Part shown: piece after piece, positions 1 through 4,954 of the stretch
Numbering within the stretch: position 1 is the stretch's first letter
Layout of the letters: every line of letters begins with the position of its first letter
Source of the DNA: Thermoplasmata archaeon
GTDB taxonomy: Archaea; Thermoplasmatota; Thermoplasmata; SG8-5; JAGLSY01
NCBI GenBank assembly: GCA_023137005.1
Contig: JAGLQE010000092.1
Location: forward strand, 1 to 6,621
Length of the DNA: 6,621 bases
Direction: 5' to 3'
Program-made: the position numbers and the translations under genes
Notes under the pieces: model-generated
What the model was told of the DNA's origin: nothing
Seen by the model: the letters and a program-made list of their open reading frames with translations, nothing else
The model's database searches: none

Positions 1-58
1 GCGAACAGAGTTCTCACATACGAAAACCCGACTTTGAATGCGAGAACGGAGTGATTGC

Positions 59-93
59 ATTCAAAAACTCGAGAGAATCTAGAGATTCAAAAA
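59..93. repeat. Short direct repeat flanking a small inverted repeat in the leuD leader
   Basis: The nine-base word ATTCAAAAA occurs at 59-67 and again at 85-93. Between them lies a small inverted repeat, GAATC (75-79), TAGA, GATTC (84-88). The second direct copy runs into the leuD Shine-Dalgarno. It could be a local control element or chance in an AT-rich leader. Confidence 0.3.
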
Positions 94-100
94 GGAGGGG
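93..100 (+). promoter_or_regulatory. Strong Shine-Dalgarno site of leuD
   Basis: AGGAGGGG lies 6 bases before the ATG at 107 and is a near-perfect complement of the pyrimidine-rich 3' end of 16S rRNA. It fixes the leuD start. Such a strong site suggests a leadered or operon-internal gene, in contrast to the GTG gene at 889, which has none. Confidence 0.8.
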
Positions 101-106
101 TTCGAG

Positions 107-586
107 ATGACTAAGGTTTGGAAATACGGAGACAGCATCAATACAGATATGCTATTCCCGGGCAAGTACACCTACACCTGCGGTACGGCCGAAGAGATCC
201 TTCCTCACATGCTGGAGGACCTGGATGCTGACTTTGCCAAAGGAGTTCAGTCGGGTGATATAATATTCGCTGGCCGCAACTTCGGATGCGGATCAAGCCG
301 TGAACAGCCCACTGTGGGGTTCAAGGCCATTGGCATCAAAGCCATCGTTGCAGAGGGCTTTGCCAGGATATTCTACAGGGCGGCCATCAATCAGGGCCTG
401 GTACTCATCGAATGTCCTGAAGCCGTGCAGGCGTACAAAGAAGGAGATGAAGTGAGTATGGACATCGATGCTGGTGAGATCATCATCGCTGGCCAGAAAT
501 TCAATTTCCCCACATTGCCAAAGGAGATACTGGCCATCAGGGACGCAGGTGGATTGCTGGCGTATACACGGGGTAAGCTGGGTTGA
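107..586 (+). CDS. leuD: 3-isopropylmalate dehydratase small subunit (LeuD-type, aconitase superfamily swivel domain)
   Basis: This is the small (swivel-domain) subunit of an isopropylmalate isomerase-type hydro-lyase. It works with a large Fe-S subunit (LeuC) to interconvert 2- and 3-isopropylmalate in leucine synthesis. The 159 residues match the compact archaeal/bacterial LeuD length. Visible family motifs are GDSINTD (residues 8-14), the substrate-loop region after FPGK with YTYT at 21-24, GRNFGCGSSREQ (56-67), and FARIFYRAAINQGL (85-98). The last usually reads FYRN, and here Ala replaces that Asn. Archaeal homoaconitase small subunits typically carry YLRT in the substrate loop, whose Arg contacts the longer substrate. 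That Arg is absent here, so isopropylmalate is favoured over homoaconitate, but the exact substrate is an inference. No LeuC gene is visible in the window; it may lie just upstream. The ATG at 107 is fixed by the Shine-Dalgarno at 93-100. Confidence 0.93.
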   Translation: MTKVWKYGDSINTDMLFPGKYTYTCGTAEEILPHMLEDLDADFAKGVQSGDIIFAGRNFGCGSSREQPTVGFKAIGIKAIVAEGFARIFYRAAINQGLVLIECPEAVQAYKEGDEVSMDIDAGEIIIAGQKFNFPTLPKEILAIRDAGGLLAYTRGKLG

Positions 587-632
587 TACACCGACATTTT
601 CCTAAATCGACAATATAATCCCAGATGCCAAC

Positions 633-642
633 CTTCTTAAAC
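633..642 (+). promoter_or_regulatory. Probable TATA box of tRNA-Arg
   Basis: CTTCTTAAAC is centred about 27 bases before the first tRNA base at 666. That is the usual archaeal TATA-to-start distance and would place transcription initiation at or just before the mature 5' end. The match to the TTTAWATA consensus is only moderate. Confidence 0.4.
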
Positions 643-665
643 AGGTTCGTATTTCAAGGCGATAT

Positions 666-785
666 GCCCGAATGGGGTAGCTAGATGTCTACTTCGGCGT
701 TGCACACGCCTTCGTATGCATCCTACAAAGGATATCCTGAAAGCTTGCGGAGCTTTTGACCCGGATTCGAATTCCGGTTCGGGCA
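666..785 (+). tRNA. tRNA-Arg (GCG anticodon) interrupted in the D-loop
   Basis: The acceptor stem GCCCGAA (666-672) pairs perfectly with TTCGGGC (778-784), with discriminator A785 and no encoded CCA. The T-arm is CCGGA (761-765), loop TTCGAAT, TCCGG (773-777). The anticodon arm is AAAGC (740-744), loop TTGCGGA (745-751), GCTTT (752-756), giving anticodon GCG, which reads CGC/CGU arginine codons. The D-stem starts at 675-678 and closes at 735-738, but about 46 extra bases lie in between. Removing them gives a D-loop AGCTAGGATA with the conserved A14, G15, G18, G19 and A21 all in place, and a 74-base mature tRNA. A20, an arginine identity base in bacteria, would also be present. The tRNA call is firm; the intron call is an inference. 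Confidence 0.85.
685..730 (+). other. Candidate non-canonical intron in the D-loop of tRNA-Arg
   Basis: Excision of 46 bases restores a normal D-loop. Because AG occurs at both ends, the boundaries may equally be 683-728, 684-729 or 685-730. The insert contains a hairpin GGCG (696-699), 7-base loop, CGCC (707-710), and a second hairpin ATCCT (720-724), ACAA, AGGAT (729-733) that crosses the 3' boundary. Bases 684-690 can pair with 730-736 over seven pairs including two wobbles, bringing both boundaries together. A standard bulge-helix-bulge with two 3-base bulges and a 4-bp helix does not form at any of the three boundary choices, which weakens the call. Confidence 0.5.
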
Positions 786-804
786 CTTGATTATGACCTA
801 TAAG

Positions 805-830
805 TCCATTATTCAAAATTGAATAATGGA
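805..830. repeat. Perfect 12-bp inverted repeat upstream of the zinc-ribbon gene
   Basis: TCCATTATTCAA (805-816) is followed by AA and its exact reverse complement (819-830). It ends at the BRE/TATA-like box at 829-842. It could be an operator for a dimeric regulator of the 889 gene, or a hairpin ending the tRNA-Arg transcript. Its contact with the TATA region favours a regulatory role, but no run of T follows closely enough to decide. Confidence 0.7.
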
Positions 831-842
831 AATCTTTATATA
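829..842 (+). promoter_or_regulatory. Distal BRE/TATA box for the 889 gene
   Basis: GGAAATC followed by TTTATATA (835-842) is close to the archaeal BRE plus TATA consensus. It would start transcription near 864-866, giving a 5' leader of about 24 bases with no Shine-Dalgarno. It partly overlaps the right arm of the 805-830 inverted repeat. Confidence 0.5.
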
Positions 843-850
843 GTTATCAG

Positions 851-865
851 AGAAAAGTATATAAT
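851..865 (+). promoter_or_regulatory. Proximal BRE/TATA box giving a leaderless start at GTG 889
   Basis: AGAAAAG precedes TATATAAT (858-865). Its centre lies about 27 bases before the GTG at 889, so a transcript from here would begin at or within a few bases of the start codon. The lack of any Shine-Dalgarno before 889 fits a leaderless mRNA. Which of the two TATA boxes is used cannot be told from sequence. Confidence 0.5.
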
Positions 866-888
866 TGTTATTAGCCATACAGTAAATT

Positions 889-2787
889 GTGTCGCCTGGA
901 GATAAATGTCCTGTTTGTGGAGGTGCTGTCAAGGATAATGAGAGTGCCTGCAGTGTTTGTGGTACAGTGTTCACTCCAGACCAAACCGAGACAAACGATG
1001 AGCATATTACCCAGGAGATCACATGCCCAGATTGTGGGAACATGGTTCCAGAGGGGGAGAAGGTCTGTGATGAATGCGGCTCCAGAGTAGGTAGCGGTTC
1101 GAAGGACGATTATGAGGATATTGACGATCGTGAGGATGAGGGCATTGAGTTCACGATAGAAGAAGAAACGAATGGAAATGACGATACACCAATTGAGCTG
1201 GATGAGGATTTCGATCTGGACAACCTGGATCAGCATATGGAAGATCTGCTAAAGCTTCCAGGGGTCGGACCGCTTAGGGCCAAGATACTTCTTGAGGCTG
1301 GCTACGATGACCTGAGAAAATTGAAGCGTGCCTCAGTGATGGAACTGGTCAAGATCAAGGGCATAGGAAGGAAGTCTGCTGGTGAGATAAAAACTGCCTT
1401 ACGCGACGTGGACCTGGAGGAGATCAGGAAAAAGAAGTTGGATAAGGACCAGATAGAAGAAGAGCTCACATGCCCCCTGTGCAATACCATTGTCAGTGTC
1501 TATGAGGTCGCATGTTATGAGTGTGGAACAGCCCTCAAGGACCATCATGCCCAGGTTGTGGAGGGGGACCCTGATTCCATGGCACTGGCCTACTATGACA
1601 CCAAGTTGAAAGAGGATCCAGCGAATGCCGAGCTGTGGTATGCCAGGGGAGCCACCCTTATAAAAATGGAGGAGTTCGATAAAGCACTGGCTTCTTTTGA
1701 CAAGTCCCTTGAAATGGATCCCACCTACCAGAATGTATGGATATCCAAGGCCGAGGTCTATAACAAGATGGGCGAACCCATGAAAGCTGCTGAATGTTAT
1801 TCCCATGTAATATCGGCCTCGACCGATTCAGATGATGACTATGAGGAGATCGGAAATGGCTTTGGCCTTTCTGATCCAGTAGATGATATCCAGACTGAAG
1901 AGATCCTTGAGACTGAAGATGAGCCGGAAGAGGTCATAGAGGAAACTGTGTTCGAAGAGGAGGAAGTGGCTGAGGTAGTGGCTGAGATAGTGGAGGAAGC
2001 CCCTGAAGAGGAGCCAGTGGAAGAAGTGGTTGAGGAGGGGGCCGAGCCGATCCTGGAAGAGCCAGATATTATTGATGTGGACGATGGATTAGGCGATGAC
2101 CTGGACCTTGGCACTCCATCAGAGCCAGTGGAAGAAGTGGTCGAGGAAGTGGAGCAAGAACCAGAAGAGGAAGACGATCTGGGCATTGAATTGGTGGAGG
2201 CAGAACCTGAGCTCGAGCCGGAGCCTGTGGAAGAGAAGGAAGCTATTGAGCCAATGCCCGAACCTGTTGAAGAACCAGATATTCAGCCAGCCCAGGAGAT
2301 CAGGATCTCACCGGATGATATAGCACAGGTTCAGGAGGAAGTGATAGTAGAGAAGGAGGCACCACCTGAACCCGTTGATGATCCAAATGACCCTAAGGTC
2401 CTGAAGAAGACCCTCAGCATCCATGCGGTCGCCATCAAGCCACTTTTGATACTTGCCAAGGAATTGAGCATCGATGTCCTTACCCAGAAGAAGATAATAG
2501 CCCAAGGGGTGAATGAGAGCAAGAAGAAAAATCTGAGCGGTGCCGTGGCCCTCATGAAACAGGGAAGAAGGCAAATAGAGGAGGCCTTCGTCGCCAAGGC
2601 AAATGAGAACCTGGGCGCCATAGCCGACATGTCCAGGGAACTGATATTGGAAGGCCACAATGTTGATCGGATAAGTGACATACTGGCTCTGTCAAAAAGC
2701 CTGCTGGAGAAGGGCGATTACAAGGAATCCTTTGATAAGATGAATGTAGCACTGGCCATGGTGGAGAATATCAGGGCCGAAGGATAG
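889..2787 (+). CDS. Multi-domain zinc-ribbon / helix-hairpin-helix / TPR protein of unknown function
   Basis: The gene encodes 632 residues and starts at GTG 889; an in-frame TAA at 883 leaves little room upstream, and the first zinc ribbon begins at residue 7. In order: zinc ribbon 1 (C7, C10, C21, C24); zinc ribbon 2 (C46, C49, C60, C63); a short acidic linker; two helix-hairpin-helix motifs at about 117-174, with hairpins LPGVGPLRA and IKGIGRKSA; a charged helix; zinc ribbon 3 (C195, C198, C209, C212); two TPR-like units (about 245-278 and 280-310); a Glu/Pro/Val-rich low-complexity stretch (about 311-500) with repeated EPVEEVVEE units; and a helical, Lys-containing C-terminal domain (about 501-632). 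No signal peptide or membrane segment is seen, so it should be cytoplasmic. HhH pairs usually bind DNA backbone or mediate protein contacts, and TPRs bind proteins. A scaffold on nucleic acid is therefore plausible but is an inference. No catalytic motif was recognised. It is probably monocistronic and converges on rqcH. Confidence 0.92.
   Translation: MSPGDKCPVCGGAVKDNESACSVCGTVFTPDQTETNDEHITQEITCPDCGNMVPEGEKVCDECGSRVGSGSKDDYEDIDDREDEGIEFTIEEETNGNDDTPIELDEDFDLDNLDQHMEDLLKLPGVGPLRAKILLEAGYDDLRKLKRASVMELVKIKGIGRKSAGEIKTALRDVDLEEIRKKKLDKDQIEEELTCPLCNTIVSVYEVACYECGTALKDHHAQVVEGDPDSMALAYYDTKLKEDPANAELWYARGATLIKMEEFDKALASFDKSLEMDPTYQNVWISKAEVYNKMGEPMKAAECYSHVISASTDSDDDYEEIGNGFGLSDPVDDIQTEEILETEDEPEEVIEETVFEEEEVAEVVAEIVEEAPEEEPVEEVVEEGAEPILEEPDIIDVDDGLGDDLDLGTPSEPVEEVVEEVEQEPEEEDDLGIELVEAEPELEPEPVEEKEAIEPMPEPVEEPDIQPAQEIRISPDDIAQVQEEVIVEKEAPPEPVDDPNDPKVLKKTLSIHAVAIKPLLILAKELSIDVLTQKKIIAQGVNESKKKNLSGAVALMKQGRRQIEEAFVAKANENLGAIADMSRELILEGHNVDRISDILALSKSLLEKGDYKESFDKMNVALAMVENIRAEG
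2011..2141 (+). repeat. Two exact 20-bp direct repeats within the acidic linker
   Basis: The same 20 bases, GAGCCAGTGGAAGAAGTGGT, occur at 2011-2030 and 2122-2141. They are 111 bases apart, so in frame, and encode EPVEEVV. The second copy plus flanks (2121-2144) also occurs inverted inside rpoD at 5040-5063. Confidence 0.85.
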
Positions 2788-2833
2788 TTTTATAATTTGA
2801 TCCGATCATAGGATATGAAAAAACCGTTTTTGA
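2788..2833. terminator. Bidirectional terminator between convergent genes
   Basis: The gap between the two stop codons contains TTTTATAATTTG directly after the first gene, then AAAAA (2819-2823), CCG, TTTTT (2827-2831). Read on the plus strand this ends in a T-run; read on the minus strand the A-run becomes a T-run. Archaeal termination needs T-runs more than hairpins, so it could serve both genes. Confidence 0.55.
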
Positions 2834-4768
2834 TCATTCATCAGAAACATCTCTGGGCGCTGGTTCTTTAATGATCTCCACATCCCCTGGAGGCGTGATC
2901 CGGCTTATCTCCTCGATGGGCACATTGTAGAAGGCGGCAACCTTTTTGGCGAACTTATTGGCATTCGTATCACCCGGAACTATGACGAACATCTCAGGTG
3001 TGTGAGCCAGGATAGCGTCCACCGGGGCGCACATTATCTTTCTCTCTCCCTCATATAGAACCTCACCTATTGCCAGCTTCATTTCCAGCTTGTCATGGTA
3101 GTTCCTCTTTCCACGAATGACGAATGCCCCTCTTGCCAGGAACTCTCCTGGTTGGGCTGTCTTGCTCACCTGGCTTGGTTTGACCCAATACGAACTGCCA
3201 CTGGCCAGCTTGGCCTTCCAGGCCTTGGAATTACATAGACCGAACTCGCAGGCCTCCAGCATTGTCTTCTCTCCGGCATCCTTGCCCTTCATTATGATGA
3301 TGCTGGGCGCGCCCTGGATATCCGCGTGGGCGTACATCCCGTCATCCTTGAGATGTTTCTTCACCACCTTGTCATTGGATCTAGCATCCCTTCCCCCAAC
3401 CACGAGAAAACCTTCACTGGACTGGAACCACCGGTACCTGTCGAACCACATCTGCCTGGTGGGCTGCATCTTACGAGCCTCGGTCTTCTTGACATCCTCC
3501 TTCTGGGCCTTACCAAGCAAAGTCAGTGTTTCACCCAGGGCTTCCCTGGCCCCATCCAACTTTTGTCTAGCCCTCTTAGATCTGTAATATTGAATACCGG
3601 CATTGTCATTGACGTTTTTTCGAACGTCAAGGACAATGCTGAGATCCTCATCCAGGCTCAGTTCCAGTAAGCCTTTTGCCGGATCGAATGATATGATCTT
3701 GTCCCACTTCTCCAGCTCGGCCTTGGAACCCGCCCACCCCATTGAATCAAGCATTTCGCTGGTCTTGGCCAGTATCTGCTCGTACTTGGCATATTCCGCA
3801 TATACAAGGTCCCCAAATTCCTGATACTCAACTATTTCTCTTTCATGTAGCTCGATGGCATCATTCTGATGTTCCACCTGTCTTTCCAGCCTCTGGGCCT
3901 CGGGTGAGACATATTCCTTTTCCTCTTCCTTGATCTCATCTGGTAGAGAGGTAAAATATTCCCTCAGGGCCTGATTGAAGGTCTCGAAGGTGATAGATTC
4001 ATCCTCCCCATGGTCGCATAGCGGATGTGGTAATAGGTCAAGATCCTCTTCCTCACGGTATTTGAGGATCGGCTTGATATCATCCAGTCCGGCAATTATT
4101 GAGACCAATGCCTCCCATATCATCTCATGGGCTGCCTCATCCAGCTCATTGGCCTTGGTATCTTTGGGTATGGAAAGGAACTCACAAATTTCTTCGGCAT
4201 AGCTTCCTCCCAGGTTCAGCTGGGCGGCCATTGTCCTGACTATGTCCTTGCTTGAACCTTCCAGTATCTCTGAGATATCCTCCCTGTCAAGATCAAGTGG
4301 ATTCACCCCCTCTGGCGGGAACTTGAACTCCACCCCTGGCTTCACATCCCTGTGCCTCCAGGATTTGGATGTGAGGGGTTTGATTATCTTATCACCCTCT
4401 ATGAGTATCATATTGCCTTTTCCAAACAATTCCACCACAATCTTGATATTCATCTCTGCCCCAAATGTCAGAACCACAATACGATCAAAACCATGCTGGG
4501 TGATCGAATTCAATTTCTTTCTACCAAGATTTTTCCTCAAAAGCATGGCGAAGTTCGGGGGCTCCACATCTGACTTCAAATATTCATCCTCGAACCACAT
4601 GGCCCTGCCCAGCTTGATGACCAGTGTTGCCTTCTTGCCCTTGGCCGAAAGTCTTAGCCAGACCTCGGAGTAGGACATCTGGAACACCTTTTCCACCTGC
4701 ATCCCGACATAAGCCTGGCTTTCTCTGACAAAAGCTGCGACATCGAAGTTGGACATTTGGGTCTTCAT
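2834..4768 (-). CDS. rqcH: Rqc2/NEMF-family ribosome-associated quality control protein (archaeal RqcH, NFACT family)
   Basis: This family binds large ribosomal subunits carrying stalled nascent chains with peptidyl-tRNA. In bacteria RqcH recruits tRNA to add C-terminal alanine tails, and yeast Rqc2 adds Ala/Thr tails. The 644 residues show an NFACT-N domain (about 5-200, with an HhH-like GGSYAEEICEFLSI at 188-201), coiled-coil segments (about 281-345 and 395-436) and an NFACT-R domain (about 437-555, from MWFDRYRWF). The C-terminal remainder includes GEVLYEGERK, followed by a short acidic end. The key residues of tailing-competent homologues are present: Asp9 and the Asp95-Arg96 pair, matching Asp9 and Asp98-Arg99 of yeast Rqc2. 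Tailing activity is thus plausible but is an inference. The ATG at 4768 was chosen because homologues begin MK-x-SxxDV. An upstream in-frame ATG at 4873 would run into tRNA-Thr and adds non-homologous residues; ATG 4756 would remove Asp9 from its normal position. No Shine-Dalgarno is evident. Confidence 0.94.
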   Translation of the reverse strand: MKTQMSNFDVAAFVRESQAYVGMQVEKVFQMSYSEVWLRLSAKGKKATLVIKLGRAMWFEDEYLKSDVEPPNFAMLLRKNLGRKKLNSITQHGFDRIVVLTFGAEMNIKIVVELFGKGNMILIEGDKIIKPLTSKSWRHRDVKPGVEFKFPPEGVNPLDLDREDISEILEGSSKDIVRTMAAQLNLGGSYAEEICEFLSIPKDTKANELDEAAHEMIWEALVSIIAGLDDIKPILKYREEEDLDLLPHPLCDHGEDESITFETFNQALREYFTSLPDEIKEEEKEYVSPEAQRLERQVEHQNDAIELHEREIVEYQEFGDLVYAEYAKYEQILAKTSEMLDSMGWAGSKAELEKWDKIISFDPAKGLLELSLDEDLSIVLDVRKNVNDNAGIQYYRSKRARQKLDGAREALGETLTLLGKAQKEDVKKTEARKMQPTRQMWFDRYRWFQSSEGFLVVGGRDARSNDKVVKKHLKDDGMYAHADIQGAPSIIIMKGKDAGEKTMLEACEFGLCNSKAWKAKLASGSSYWVKPSQVSKTAQPGEFLARGAFVIRGKRNYHDKLEMKLAIGEVLYEGERKIMCAPVDAILAHTPEMFVIVPGDTNANKFAKKVAAFYNVPIEEISRITPPGDVEIIKEPAPRDVSDE

Positions 4769-4787
4769 TGGTCGGGGATTGGGGAAG

Positions 4788-4799
4788 GTGTTAAAACAC
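4788..4799 (-). promoter_or_regulatory. Possible TATA element of rqcH
   Basis: On the minus strand the palindrome GTGTTTTAACAC is centred about 26 bases before the rqcH ATG at 4768, with a purine-containing GAAA just upstream. A start near 4768 would give a leaderless mRNA, matching the absence of a Shine-Dalgarno. The fit to the TATA consensus is weak, and co-transcription with tRNA-Thr is the alternative. Confidence 0.35.
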
Positions 4800-4829
4800 T
4801 TTCGGGCTAGGTTCAATTCCACATCAGCT

Positions 4830-4848
4830 ACAATAATAAAATAATAAG
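4830..4848 (-). terminator. T-rich stretch directly after tRNA-Thr
   Basis: Reading on the minus strand immediately past the tRNA discriminator base, the sequence is CTTATTATTTTATTATTG. T-rich runs of this kind end archaeal transcripts, so it could close the rpsK-rpoD-tRNA unit. It could equally act as an AT-rich promoter region for rqcH. Confidence 0.4.
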
Positions 4849-4920
4849 AGCCGCTGATGGGAATTGAACCCACGACCTATTCATTACCAATGAATCGCTA
4901 TACCCCTTAGCCACAGCGGC
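4849..4920 (-). tRNA. tRNA-Thr (GGT anticodon)
   Basis: On the minus strand GCCGCTG (4920-4914) pairs with CAGCGGC (4856-4850), with discriminator T at 4849 and no encoded CCA. The D-arm is GCTA-AGGGGTA-TAGC. The anticodon arm is ATTCA, loop TTGGTAA, TGAAT, giving GGT, which decodes ACC/ACU threonine. The variable loop is AGGTC and the T-arm is GTGGG-TTCAATT-CCCAT, with one G-T pair. U73 is usual for archaeal threonine tRNAs. The gene is intronless at 72 bases. It starts 34 bases after the rpoD stop with no clear TATA box between, so processing from the rpoD transcript is likely. Confidence 0.95.
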
Positions 4921-4954
4921 TTTACGTCTGTGATCGTGATCTGGATGAGAGCCC

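Noticed and set aside
1..110. Possible ends of an upstream gene: one frame stops at TGA 52-54, another is open from the edge to TGA 108-110, overlapping the leuD ATG.
   Set aside because: Neither peptide resembles a LeuC C-terminus or anything else I recognise, and the longer frame translates the Shine-Dalgarno itself. A real gene end cannot be told from chance over this length.
696..710. Stem GGCG / CGCC with 7-base loop TTGCACA as an anticodon arm (GCA, Cys) of an alternative tRNA.
   Set aside because: The stem has only four pairs, the next pairs mismatch, and it would leave about 50 bases as a variable region. The AAAGC/GCTTT arm with GCG fits the T-arm spacing and restored D-loop far better.
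1839..2186. Ser/Thr-rich open frame on the minus strand opposite the acidic linker.
   Set aside because: It is the mirror of GAA/GAG-rich codons on the plus strand. It has no ribosome site, and its composition is fully explained by the real gene.
4769..4873. Longer rqcH start at ATG 4873 adding 35 residues.
   Set aside because: It would begin inside tRNA-Thr, and the added residues do not look like the family. The family begins with MK-x-SxxDV, which matches ATG 4768 and places the key Asp at position 9.
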